Of a DNA stretch of 64,000 nt, positions 46,667-55,708 are shown one piece after another. This stretch comes from an uncultured Clostridia bacterium (GTDB taxonomy: Bacteria > Bacillota > Clostridia > TANB77 > CAG-508): contig CAQDYY010000006.1 of the NCBI GenBank assembly GCA_948777935.1, forward strand, positions 1 to 64,000, given 5' to 3'. Below the pieces are notes generated by a model. The model saw only the letters and a program-made list of their open reading frames with translations, did no database searches and had not been told where the DNA came from. How positions within the stretch are numbered: the first letter of the stretch is position 1; each line of letters opens with the position of its first letter. The translations under genes and the position numbers were made by a program.

Positions 46667-47515
46667 ATGGATTTATTGTGGCAATGTTGTTTATTTATTA
46701 TTTATTCATTATTAATTGTTGCTATTTCAAAATACATATTAGTACCAGTACTTAGAAAATTGGCAGAAAGTATGAATCTAAAAGCAAAAACAGTAGGAAA
46801 TTTAGCTGGTATTGCAACATCAGTTCCAGAATTTTTAAGTGTTAGTTTTGCAGCAGCAACAGGACTTATTGGAACTAGCGTATTTAACATTTTAAGTTCA
46901 AATGTGATTAACTTAGTACAATATAGTATTAGTGTGGGGATAAATCATAATTCTAAAATTTTAAGAAATAAAGCATTAATAATAGATATTGTAATGGTTG
47001 TAGTTACAATACTAATTCCAATTATATTTGTAATTACTAATTTTGAGACAAATATATTTGTAGCATTTCTATTAATTGCATTATTTATTTTGTGTTATTA
47101 TATTAATGGAAATACTCATAAATTATATTTACAGCAAGAGGAAAGCTTAGAATTAAAAGAAATAGAAGAAGAGACAAAATGGATAAGAGGTAAGAAAAAT
47201 ATTATGATAAAATATGGTATTTATCTTACATTAACAGGTATAGCACTATTTATTATAGGAAATTTATTAAGTGGGACATTACAAAGTTTATGTGTACGTT
47301 TTAATGTTCCAGAAATAGTTATAGGTATTGCCTTGGGTTTTATAACAAGCCTTCCAGAGTTAATTACATTTTTTGAAGCACAAAGGCATCATAAAGCAAG
47401 TAGTAATGAAAGATTAGGAGTAATTGAAGCAACGAACAATTTACTAACGTCAAATATATTAAACATATTTGTTATTCAAAGTATAGGAATTATTTTGTAT
47501 TCTCTTTTTGCTTAA
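46667..47515 (+). CDS. Ca2+/cation antiporter (CaCA) family protein
   Basis: 282 aa. Two inverted halves of membrane helices, each with an alpha-repeat: AGIATSVPEFLSVSFAAATG and LGFITSLPELITFFEAQRHH. The acidic residues in SVPE and SLPE are the ion ligands of the family. It probably exchanges Na+ or H+ for Ca2+. A soluble loop (about 150-180) links the halves. Good AGGAGG site. Confidence 0.85.
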   Translation: MDLLWQCCLFIIYSLLIVAISKYILVPVLRKLAESMNLKAKTVGNLAGIATSVPEFLSVSFAAATGLIGTSVFNILSSNVINLVQYSISVGINHNSKILRNKALIIDIVMVVVTILIPIIFVITNFETNIFVAFLLIALFILCYYINGNTHKLYLQQEESLELKEIEEETKWIRGKKNIMIKYGIYLTLTGIALFIIGNLLSGTLQSLCVRFNVPEIVIGIALGFITSLPELITFFEAQRHHKASSNERLGVIEATNNLLTSNILNIFVIQSIGIILYSLFA

Positions 47516-47579
47516 GTATAATATGGAAAAAAATGTATATACTACTATTAAATAATTTAAGAGTAGGAGGACAAAGTAT

Positions 47580-47873
47580 ATGCATGAAGAATATATTAAA
47601 GAAAAAGAGATTTTTGAAAGAACAGAAGAAGAACTTGATATTGAACTAATAAAAAGTATAATAAAAACAAAACAAGATTTGCTAGATTCTAATAGGAATT
47701 ATGAATTTGCAGAAGGAGAATTAATAGATTACTATTTATATCAAATAAAAGCAAATCAATCTAAACTAAATTATCTATTAAAAAAGGCTAAAAACAAGGG
47801 ATTGGTAATAGACATGATAAAAGAAATAGAGCTTAGAAGAGAGCAGCATAATGAAGATATACAAGCAGGATAA
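47580..47873 (+). CDS. DUF2508 protein (YaaL-like)
   Basis: 97 aa, helical and acidic. TKQDLLDSNRNYEFAEGELIDYYLYQIKANQSKLNYLLKKA, split over residues about 30-70, matches the DUF2508 family. It commonly lies immediately before bofA, as in Bacillus (yaaL-bofA) and here, 68 nt upstream. Function unknown; linked to sporulation genes by context. Confidence 0.85.
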   Translation: MHEEYIKEKEIFERTEEELDIELIKSIIKTKQDLLDSNRNYEFAEGELIDYYLYQIKANQSKLNYLLKKAKNKGLVIDMIKEIELRREQHNEDIQAG

Positions 47874-47941
47874 AAAATAAAAAAGAAAGAATATTTGTAC
47901 ATGCAGTATCATAGTATGGTATAAAGGACGAGGTGAGTGTT

Positions 47942-48209
47942 TTGGATAACAATACCATTATTATATATATTGCATGTATTTGCTTTTTATTTTTGTTTGG
48001 AAGAATATTTATACTACCAATAAAAAGTGTCTTAAAACTGGTTTTAAATACTTGTATTGGTGGTTTAATGATATATATAATCAATTTAGTAGGAACATTA
48101 TGGAATTTTCATATAGGACTAAACTATATAACTGCAATTTTTACAGGAATATTGGGCGTACCACGGAGTAATCTTGCTTGTGATTTTAAAATTAGTACTA
48201 GGTGGGTAA
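47942..48209 (+). CDS. bofA: pro-sigma-K processing inhibitor BofA, with +1 CGG site
   Basis: 88 aa from TTG 47942 (AGGTGAG upstream), after one C is skipped. Three membrane helices; LPIKSVLKLVLNTCIGGLM is the family core. The end reads ILGVP-C-GGVILLVILKLVLGG in shifted numbering (that is, GVPG then VILL), matching FLGIPGVVLLLLL in BofA. The zero frame instead gives a charged non-membrane tail. In Bacillus BofA holds SpoIVFB inactive in the forespore outer membrane. Confidence 0.88.
48164..48167 (+). other. +1 CGG site, bofA (CCA-C-GGA)
   Basis: Restores the Pro-Gly before the last BofA helix; without it the helix is lost and the frame runs to 48220. Confidence 0.88.
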
Positions 48210-48283
48210 AAAAAAGTTGAATTATGTAAATGCATATGATATAATGGTATTGCAACGAATAAAAAAATGCAGGAGGTATTACA

Positions 48284-48685
48284 ATGAGAGAAAATGAAAA
48301 TCTTATACGGAGTTGCAACGAGTGCGAATATTATGAGGTAGGTTGTGAGGAAAATTGTCCTTTCGAACTGAAAAGTGAGACAGTAGAGCAACCCACTCTT
48401 CGTAGCAGACGAAGAGACATGAAGGCAGAAAAAGCGGGGGCATATGCGAAAGCTATGCAGAAGTTAAACTCTGCTGAGAACAAGGCTACAGTAACAAATA
48501 GATACAAAAAGCCTATGGCCAAGAGTGATAATCTTGAGAATGAGATTAAATATCAAAAAGATGTCCATGAAGTTAAGATGGGTGATCCAATTGATGCGTA
48601 TCCAAAAGCAGTTTTTTCTGCAAGAGTGAAAGCAATTAAGCAGGCAAAGAGACTCGAAAGACGTCAGAAAAAGAACAATAAGTAA
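48284..48685 (+). CDS. hypothetical cysteine-containing basic protein, 133 aa
   Basis: ATG 48284 behind AGGAGGTATTACA. The N-terminus has CNECEYYEVGCEENC (four Cys, perhaps a metal site), followed by a basic helical part (RSRRRDMKAEKAGAYAKAM). G+C is higher than in neighbours (GCG, GGG, CGT, CGA). Codon 9 is an in-frame CGG followed by A; skipping the C would stop within 13 codons. So here CGG-A must be read as Arg, unlike in the conserved genes. No family recognised. Confidence 0.6.
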   Translation: MRENENLIRSCNECEYYEVGCEENCPFELKSETVEQPTLRSRRRDMKAEKAGAYAKAMQKLNSAENKATVTNRYKKPMAKSDNLENEIKYQKDVHEVKMGDPIDAYPKAVFSARVKAIKQAKRLERRQKKNNK

Positions 48686-48721
48686 TACCAAAATTCCTTG
48701 TACTTTTTGAGGAATAAGTTG

Positions 48722-48755
48722 AAAAGAGGCATCTTACGCAAGATGTCTCTTTTTA
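48722..48755. terminator. bidirectional terminator
   Basis: AAAAGAGGCATCTT / AAGATGTCTCTTTT stem between convergent genes. Confidence 0.85.
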
Positions 48756-48757
48756 TA

Positions 48758-50596
48758 TTATTCTACAGTTACAGATTTTGCAAGGTTTCTTGGCTTATCT
48801 ACATCTAATCCTTTTTCTTTTGATATATAGTAAGAAAATAGTTGTAAAGGTATAATTGAAAGGATTGGTGATATTAGTGGGTTTGTATTTGGTATATTAA
48901 TTACTTCATCATAAGATGATGTGTTTAATTCTTGGTTCGTAATAATTAAAGTTTTTGCTCCACGTGTAATTACTTCTTGTAAATTGCTAACAGATTTTTC
49001 TACTAAAAATGGATCTGTTAAAATACCAATAACAGTTATACCATTTTCAATTAAAGCAATAGGACCATGCTTTAACTCACCAGAAGCATATGCCTCAGAA
49101 TGTATATATGAAATTTCTTTTAATTTTAAAGAAGCCTCCATGGCAACGGTATAATCTGTTCCTCTACCTAAGAAAAATACATCTTTTTCAGTATAAACTT
49201 TATGTGCAAAATCTTTTATTCTATCACTATCTTTTAACACTTCTGTCAATTTTTCTGGCAATAACAATAATTCTTCTTTTATATTATTAATTTTATCTAC
49301 AGGTACAGACTCTAAAACTTCTGCAAAATAAAGAGCAAGAAGAGTAAGAAGTGTAATTTGAGAAGTATATGCTTTTGTAGAAGCAACTGCAATTTCTGGT
49401 CCTGCATGTGTATAAATAGTATAATCTGCTTCTCTTGTAATAGAACTTCCAATTACATTTGAAACGGCAATAGTAGTTGCACCTTTGCTTTTTGCAAGTT
49501 TTAATGCAGCAATAGTATCTGCTGTTTCACCAGATTGACTAATATAAATACATAATGTATTTTCATCTATTAAAGGTTCACGGTAACGAAATTCAGATGC
49601 AATATCTACAATAGTAGTAATATGGCATAATTTTTCTAAAAGTGGTTTTACAGCTAAACCTGCATGCATAGCAGTACCACAAGCTACTAAATATATTCTA
49701 TTAAATTTTTGTAAAACTTCTTTAGAAAAACCAATATCATCAAAATTGATTTTTTCATCTTTCTTTAATCTTGAGCCAATAGTTTCTCTTACAGATTTTG
49801 GTTGTTCGTATATTTCTTTTAGCATAAAATCTTCATATCCATCTTTTTCACAAGAAGAAACATCCCAATCAATATTTTTTAATTCCTTTGTAATAGGAGA
49901 TAAATTGTTATCATAAAAAGAAACATCATCTTTAGATAGTTTTGCAAAATCTCCATCATTTAGTAAATAGAAATTTTTTGTATAAGAAAGTACTGCCGGA
50001 ATATCTGAACATACATAATTTTCTTGTTCACCTACACCAATTACAAGAGGGCTATCCTTTCTTGCAACAATCATATAATCTGGTTCTTCTTTACAAAGAA
50101 CTTCAATTGCATAACTTCCTTTTAAATCTTTACAAGCTAAATAAACCGAATTTAATAATCTATCTGTATTTTCACTATTTTTTGTATAATAGTAATGGAT
50201 TAAATTTGGTATAATTTCAGTATCTGTTTCGGAAAGAAAGTGATATCCATTATCTAATAAAAATTGTTTTAATTCTACATAGTTTTCAATAATTCCATTG
50301 TGTACAACACTAAATGTATTACTATTATCCATATGAGGATGAGAATTTTCTTTACAAGGTTTACCATGTGTTGCCCATCTTGTGTGAGCAATACCAATAG
50401 TTCCATTTAAATCATTAATTCCCGGTAAATCATATAAATTTTTTACTCTTCCTTTATCTTTCATATTTGAAATATAACCATTTTCCATGGTTGAAATACC
50501 AGAAGAATCATATCCTCTGTATTCTAATTTTAGTAAGCCATTAATTAAAATAGGACTTGCTTTTTTGGTTCCAATATAACCTACAATTCCACACAT
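48758..50596 (-). CDS. glmS: glutamine--fructose-6-phosphate aminotransferase (isomerizing)
   Basis: 612 aa. Cys2 nucleophile (MCGIVGYIG), class II glutaminase domain, then two SIS domains (YISQSGETADTIAALK and HGPIALIE) and the C-terminal DKPRNLAKSVTVE. Makes glucosamine-6-phosphate, the entry to UDP-GlcNAc and the wall (murA here). Controlled by the self-cleaving glmS ribozyme in its leader. Confidence 0.97.
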   Translation of the reverse strand: MCGIVGYIGTKKASPILINGLLKLEYRGYDSSGISTMENGYISNMKDKGRVKNLYDLPGINDLNGTIGIAHTRWATHGKPCKENSHPHMDNSNTFSVVHNGIIENYVELKQFLLDNGYHFLSETDTEIIPNLIHYYYTKNSENTDRLLNSVYLACKDLKGSYAIEVLCKEEPDYMIVARKDSPLVIGVGEQENYVCSDIPAVLSYTKNFYLLNDGDFAKLSKDDVSFYDNNLSPITKELKNIDWDVSSCEKDGYEDFMLKEIYEQPKSVRETIGSRLKKDEKINFDDIGFSKEVLQKFNRIYLVACGTAMHAGLAVKPLLEKLCHITTIVDIASEFRYREPLIDENTLCIYISQSGETADTIAALKLAKSKGATTIAVSNVIGSSITREADYTIYTHAGPEIAVASTKAYTSQITLLTLLALYFAEVLESVPVDKINNIKEELLLLPEKLTEVLKDSDRIKDFAHKVYTEKDVFFLGRGTDYTVAMEASLKLKEISYIHSEAYASGELKHGPIALIENGITVIGILTDPFLVEKSVSNLQEVITRGAKTLIITNQELNTSSYDEVINIPNTNPLISPILSIIPLQLFSYYISKEKGLDVDKPRNLAKSVTVE

Positions 50597-50639
50597 ATTG
50601 TAAATCCTCCTTAAAAAAATAATATGGAATTGAAAGCAT

Positions 50640-50786
50640 GCTAAAAATGTTACCCTACTAGATTTGTTATAATATTTCTACTATGTTTTGCTAGTATTTA
50701 ATGGCAGTAACAGATGCCATAGAACCATCCGCCGAATATTTCGATAAGTTCTATCCTCGTCAACAATATGAATTGTCCAGGCGCTT
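50640..50786 (-). ncRNA. glmS ribozyme
   Basis: On the minus strand the leader starts AGCGCCTGGACAATT and continues with TGTTGACGAGGAT, ATATTCGGCGGATGGTTC and a P3 hairpin ATGGCATCTGTTACTGCCAT. These are the conserved ribozyme segments (cleavage 5' of GCGCC; catalytic G in GGCGG). Binding glucosamine-6-phosphate triggers self-cleavage and decay of glmS mRNA. The 3' boundary is approximate. Confidence 0.93.
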
Positions 50787-50975
50787 TTAATATTAATATC
50801 CTCCCTTCAAAAAAATATAAAGCAAACTTTCAATTAATAATAGTATATTACACCAAAATGCAAAAAGTAGCAAGTACAATAAGAAAAAATTAAGAAAACA
50901 TCAAAGTAGATATGTTATTTTTGATAAATTATGTTATAATATGTATGTAAGTAACTTTGATAGGAGGGATATAAA

Positions 50976-51290
50976 ATGTTTAATCAAAAAGAAAAATTAA
51001 ATAATTTACCATATGAATATCAAGAAGATATTAAAAAAGCAACTAAAATATTAAAAGAAAATGGGGCAAAAGAAGTTTTTATTTTTGGGTCAATTGCAAA
51101 TGGAAAATTTAATGAAAATTCAGATATAGATATTGCAGTAAAAGGATTATGTGCAGAAAAATTTTATAAGGTAGCAAGCATATTAATGTTTGAATTACAA
51201 AATGAGTTTGATCTTATTGATTTAGACGATAAAGAAAATCGCTTTTCTCAAATGTTATTAAATGTAGGAGGACTATTAAAAGTTGGATAA
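50976..51290 (+). CDS. MNT-type minimal nucleotidyltransferase antitoxin
   Basis: 104 aa. EVFIFGSIANGKFNENSDIDIAVKG contains the GSxxxG...DxD nucleotidyltransferase signature. It overlaps the HEPN gene start by 8 nt. MNT-HEPN pairs (as in HepT/MntA) are type VII toxin-antitoxin systems, where the MNT enzyme AMPylates and silences the HEPN RNase. Here the NTase comes first. Confidence 0.88.
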   Translation: MFNQKEKLNNLPYEYQEDIKKATKILKENGAKEVFIFGSIANGKFNENSDIDIAVKGLCAEKFYKVASILMFELQNEFDLIDLDDKENRFSQMLLNVGGLLKVG

Positions 51291-51736
51291 ATTAGTGAAA
51301 GAACAATTAATATTTAAGATAAATGATATAGAAAAATTATTTTTAGAATATGAACTAATATTTGAAAAAGCAAGAATCCGGAGAACCAGATTTATTTGAT
51401 AGAACAATACTAGGAAGTGTATTACATTCTTTTTATAATGGCATAGAAAATATATTTGAAATTATTGCTAAGAACATTGATAGAGAAATTCCAACAGGAA
51501 ATAAATCACATCAAGAATTATTACACCAAATGGCAAGTGAGAATAGTTATCGAAAAGAAATTATTAATGAAGCATTATATCTGGAACTGAGAGATTATGC
51601 CACTTTTAGGCATTTTTATAGACATGCATATTCATTTCAATTAAATTGGGAGAAAATGAAGCCTTTGGTAGATAATTTGTTTGAAGTATGGAAAGATACA
51701 AAAGATAGTTTAGAAAATTTTATAAATAATAGTTAA
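51283..51736 (+). CDS. HEPN/HepT-like ribonuclease toxin, with +1 CGG site
   Basis: 150 aa from TTG 51283 (inside the MNT stop) when one C is skipped: MDKLVKEQLIFKIND then about residue 31 ARI-C-GEPDLFDRTILGSV. The second part has SVLHSFYNGIENIFEIIAK and RHFYRHAYSF, the latter with the Rx4-6H motif (RHFYRH) of HEPN RNases. If only the downstream ATG were used, the first 33 residues would be lost. Start codon and frame are inferred from translational coupling with MNT. Toxic activity is not shown. Confidence 0.8.
51379..51382 (+). other. +1 CGG site, HEPN gene (ATC-C-GGA)
   Basis: Zero frame reads ATC CGG AGA ACC AGA TTT ATT TGA and stops at 51399. Family conservation at this residue is weak, so identity of the restored Gly is less secure. 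Confidence 0.75.
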
Positions 51737-51773
51737 TATTTAATAGGAAAAATAAATAATAGGGGTATAATTT

Positions 51774-52290
51774 ATGGAAGAATTAAAAGTATTAATTGAT
51801 GAACAAACAATTCAAGAAAAAGTATATGAATTAGCAAAGAGAATACAAAAAGACTATGAAGGAAAAGATTTAACATTAGTGTGTATTTTAAAAGGTTCTA
51901 CATTTTTTACTGTTGACCTAGCAAAAAGAATAGACAAAAAACTAAAATTACAATTTATGAAAATTTCTAGTTATGGAGCAGGGAAGATTAGTTCTGGAAA
52001 GATTAATTTAGAACTAGATTTACCAGATAATATGGAAAATGAAAATCTATTAATTGTAGAAGATATTATAGATACTCGGAAGAACCTTAAGTTATTTAAT
52101 AAAATATTTAAAAGAAAAAAATCCAGCAAGTATAAAGTTATGTACTTTATTAGATAAACCAGAACGTAGAGAATATGATGTAAAGGTAGATTATGTTGGG
52201 TTTGAAATTCCAGATAAATTTGTTGTAGGGTATGGCTTAGACTATAACGAAATGTATAGAAACTTGCCATATATAGCAGAAGTAGGGTAA
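51774..52290 (+). CDS. hpt: hypoxanthine phosphoribosyltransferase, with +1 CGG site
   Basis: 171 aa after one C is skipped. It has LVCILKGSTFF, then the PRPP-binding loop VEDIIDTGRTLSYL, then CTLLDKPERR, VDYVGFEIPDKFVVGYGLDYN and a complete C-terminus. The break is GAT ACT C GGA AGA ACC, in the middle of the catalytic DTG. Salvages hypoxanthine/guanine to IMP/GMP. Zero frame stops at 52157 and lacks the whole C-terminal third. Precedes uvrC by 5 nt. Confidence 0.94.
52077..52080 (+). other. +1 CGG site, hpt (ACT-C-GGA)
   Basis: Restores the invariant glycine of the PRPP loop EDIIDTGxT; the best single case because only Gly fits the active site. Confidence 0.95.
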
Positions 52291-52295
52291 GATTT

Positions 52296-54078
52296 ATGTT
52301 TAACATAGAAGAAGAATTAAAAAAACTGCCACAAAAACCAGGCGTATATATTATGAAAGATAAACATGATAACATTATTTATGTAGGAAAGGCAGTTATA
52401 TTAAGAAACCGTGTAAGACAATATTTTAGAAAAAACCATAAAACAAAAAGAATTGAAAATATGGTTTCTTTAATTGATCATTTTGAATACATAGTAGTAG
52501 ATAATGAAGCAGAAGCACTAATTTTAGAATGTAATCTAATTAAAGAAAATAGACCTAAATTTAATGTATTATTAAAAGATGACAAAACATACCCATATAT
52601 AAAAGTAGATGTAAAAAGTGATTATCCAAATGTTATAATTACAAGAACAATATTAAATGATGGTGCAAAATACTTTGGACCGTATGCTAACAGTGGAAGT
52701 GCTAAAGAAATGGTAAACTTTATAAAAGAAAAATTTAAAATTCGTAGGTGCAAGAATTTTAAATCAAACCAAAGAGCATGCTTAAATTATCATATAAAGA
52801 AATGTAGCGCCCCATGTATGGGATATATTTCAAAAGAAGATTATAGAATGCAAATTAATCAAATTTTAATGCTATTAGAAGGAAAAATAGATCCTATATT
52901 AAAAGAACTAGAACAGCAAATGAAAATAGCATCTGAAAACCAAGATTATGAAGAAGCAGCATATTTAAGAGATAAAAAAATAGCAATAGAGCAAATTAAT
53001 CAAAAACAAAAGGTATCTAATATTACCGAAAATGATATTGATGTTATAGGACTTGCTAAAAATGAAATAACAGCATGTGTAGAAATATTTTTTGTGCGAA
53101 AAAGCAAAATGATAGGAAGAGAACACTACTTTTTTAAAGAATCAAATGATATATCAAATGAAGAAATTTTATCAAGTTTTGTAAAGCAATATTATATGGC
53201 AAAAGAAGAAATACCACATAAAATAATGCTAAAAGAAAATTTAGAAGATAAACAAGCAATAGAAGAATTTTTAACTAATAAAGCAGGAAGAAAAGTAGAG
53301 CTTAAATCTCCACAAAAAGGCGAAAAATTAAGATTTGTAGAAATGGCAGAAAAAAATGCACGAGTTACATTAGAAAATAAAGAAAAAGACAGGTATGATG
53401 TTCTAATGGAATTAAAACAAGTCTTAAATTTAGATAAAATGCCAAGAAAAATAGAAACATATGATATTTCCAATATATCAGGAACAGATATGGTAGCTGG
53501 TATGTGTGTATTGCAAGATGGTATAGTTAACCATAAGTTATCAAGAAGATTTAAAATAAAGACAGTCTTAACACAAGATGACCCAAAATGTATGGAAGAA
53601 GTAATTACAAGAAGATTAAAACATTCACTAGAGAACCCAAAAGGAGGATTTGGTAGCCTTCCAGATGCAATATTTGTAGATGGGGGAATTACTCAAGAAA
53701 GAGCTGCAAAAAATGCTCTTGCAAAGTATAATTTGAATATACCAATATATGGAATGGTAAAAAATGATAAACATAGAACAAGAGCATTAATTAACGAAGA
53801 TAGGCAAGAAATACCATTATCAGAAGAGCTTATGAATGTTATTACAAACTTTCAAGATGAAGTTCATAAAACTGCAATTGAATACCATAGAAAAGTAAGA
53901 GCAAAGAGAATTACGAAGTCTAGTTTAGATGATGTTAGTGGCATTGGAGAAAAGAAAAAGCAGTTATTACTTAAAAAGTTTGGAAGTGTAGAAAAAATAA
54001 AAGAAGCAAGCTTAGATGATTTAATGCGGAGTACAAGGAATAAATGAAGAACTTGCTAAAAAAATAAAAGAAATGTAA
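52296..54078 (+). CDS. uvrC: excinuclease ABC subunit C, with +1 CGG site
   Basis: 593 aa after one C is skipped near the end. N-terminal GIY-YIG nuclease (KPGVYIMKDKHDNIIYVGKA), a UvrB-binding UVR motif (EDYEEAAYLRDK-like at about 215), the UvrC RNase H-like nuclease (ETYDISNISGTDMVAGMCV and PDAIFVDGG) and a tandem HhH. The shift gives ...LDDLM-GVQGINEELAKKIKEM, completing the second helix-hairpin-helix; zero frame stops at 54047 without it. It incises damaged DNA on both sides of a lesion. Confidence 0.94.
54027..54030 (+). other. +1 CGG site, uvrC (ATG-C-GGA)
   Basis: Restores the final GxxGI...LA..I helix-hairpin-helix of UvrC and adds 17 residues. Confidence 0.85.
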
Positions 54079-54166
54079 GAAAGTCGTTGCAGCACGGGCG
54101 ATTAATAATCGCCCCTACAATTACTCTACTATTATAAATTTAATACTGAACTCTAAATAGTGCTAA

Positions 54167-54326
54167 AAAACATATTATATATAAGATTAAAAACGAGTTC
54201 GACCTGTAAGCCAAAGGCGTCATATTTCTTTTTCTCAAGGTATAGTGTGTCACGTTATTTGTTAAAACCAAATATACTAAAACGCCGTGGAGAACGGAAT
54301 TTTTAATCTTATATATAATATGTTTT
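54167..54326. ncRNA. 27-bp-arm hairpin element
   Basis: Perfect arms 54167-54193 and 54300-54326 (AAAACATATTATATATAAG... and complement), extended by TAGT.CTA outside. The core of about 106 nt includes GGCGT/ACGCC and TATTTG/CAAATA pairings. It lies in the 398-nt gap after uvrC. The gap also has a GGGCGATTAATAATCGCCC repeat at about 54097. No ORF. Confidence 0.5.
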
Positions 54327-54476
54327 AGTACTAAACATGTTTTAATGTTACTTTATAAGTAAAAATAGTAAATATTAGCGAAAAGTTATGGCATTATTTA
54401 ATAAAAAACAGTCATAATATATAATTCCTTTCATATATATATTACAAGAATATATTTGAAAGGGGAAATATAAACT

Positions 54477-54677
54477 ATGGAATACGCAAAAGATGAAATA
54501 TTCACAATCCGTTATAATGTAAAAAAGGACAAGCTTGAATATCCGATACGAAAGAGAATAAGAGAAAAAATACATAATCATAGAGTATTAACATTATTTT
54601 TTATAATGGGAATAACTTTTATGATACTTGACATTACATTTATATTTTATTTTTTCTCACTACTAACCAAAATATAA
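54477..54677 (+). CDS. small membrane protein, 66 aa
   Basis: ATG 54477 behind GAAAGGGGA. Charged N-terminal half, then one hydrophobic segment (LFFIMGITFMILDITFIFYFF). Host-like codons. No family recognised. Flanked on both sides by hairpin elements. Confidence 0.55.
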   Translation: MEYAKDEIFTIRYNVKKDKLEYPIRKRIREKIHNHRVLTLFFIMGITFMILDITFIFYFFSLLTKI

Positions 54678-54686
54678 AAATAAGTT

Positions 54687-54815
54687 ATTACTCTAAATAT
54701 AGAACGAAGTAGCTCCACGTGTCGGTTACGCTTTTCTTTTCGAAACCTGAGAGAAAAGAAAATGCCTAACCGACAGCAAGATGGAGCGGATTTTTAATAA
54801 TATATTTTAAAGAGT
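54687..54815. ncRNA. hairpin element with imperfect arms
   Basis: Outer arms TTACTCTAAATATA and TATATTTTAAAGAGTA are imperfect complements. The core has GCTCCA/TGGAGC, TCGGTTA/TAACCGA and CTTTTCTTTTC/GAGAAAAGAAAA stems in nested order, with CCACGTG at the first internal loop as in the 45492 and 56398 elements. Between two genes on the plus strand. Confidence 0.5.
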
Positions 54816-54842
54816 AGAAAAATATAAACTAAGGGAGATATT

Positions 54843-55706
54843 ATGAATATAGCAAATAATTGGAAAGATTACGAAATACTAGATATGGCAAATGGGGAAA
54901 AACTAGAAAGATGGAACAATATTATATTAGTAAGACCAGATCCACAAATCATATGGAAAGAAAAACAAAATCCACAAATGTGGAAAACAGCTCATGCTAC
55001 ATATAATAGGAGTAAACAGGGAGGAGGAGCATGGGACTATAAAAAAAGCTTACCCAAAAGTTGGAAAGTAAAATACAAGAACTTAACATTTAATATAAAA
55101 CCAATGGGCTTTAAACATACAGGTCTATTTCCAGAACAAGCAGTAAACTGGGATTGGATGATAGAAAAAATTAAAAGTGAAAAAAGAGAAATAAAAGTAT
55201 TAAATCTATTTGCTTATACAGGAGGAGCAACAGTGAGTTGCTTGTCTGCTGGAGCATCTGTATGCCATGTAGATAGCTCAAAAGGAATGGTAGCATGGGC
55301 AAAAGAAAATGTAATATCATCAGGCTTACAAGATAAAAAAGTACGATATATAGTTGATGATGTTGTAAAATTTGTAAACCGTGAAATTAGAAGAGGAAAT
55401 ACATATGATGCTATTGTTATGGATCCACCTTCTTATGGTAGAGGAGCAAATGGAGAAGTATGGCAATTCGAAGAAAACATATCTGATCTTGTTTCATTAT
55501 GTATGAAAGTATTAGGTAATGATCCATTATTTTTCTTAATAAATTCATACACAACAGGAATTTCGGCAAAAGTACTAGAAAATATATTAAAATTAAATAT
55601 GAAAAAACAAGCAAAAGGTACATTTTCATCAGGAGAAATTGGTTTACCTATGACAGGTTCAAACCTTGTTTTGCCTTGTGGAATTTATGGACGTTGGGAG
55701 AAATAA
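54843..55706 (+). CDS. class I SAM-dependent RNA methyltransferase (RlmI/RlmK-like)
   Basis: 287 aa. SAM-binding VLNLFAYTGGATVSCLSAGA, adenosine-site CHVDSSKGMVAWAKEN, and catalytic DPPSYGRGANGEVW. The fold and motif set are those of COG1092 23S rRNA methyltransferases, but the N-terminal PUA domain is absent. The exact rRNA target is unknown. The next gene, a pseudouridine synthase, begins 2 nt downstream, suggesting a shared role in RNA modification. Confidence 0.88.
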   Translation: MNIANNWKDYEILDMANGEKLERWNNIILVRPDPQIIWKEKQNPQMWKTAHATYNRSKQGGGAWDYKKSLPKSWKVKYKNLTFNIKPMGFKHTGLFPEQAVNWDWMIEKIKSEKREIKVLNLFAYTGGATVSCLSAGASVCHVDSSKGMVAWAKENVISSGLQDKKVRYIVDDVVKFVNREIRRGNTYDAIVMDPPSYGRGANGEVWQFEENISDLVSLCMKVLGNDPLFFLINSYTTGISAKVLENILKLNMKKQAKGTFSSGEIGLPMTGSNLVLPCGIYGRWEK

Positions 55707-55708
55707 AA

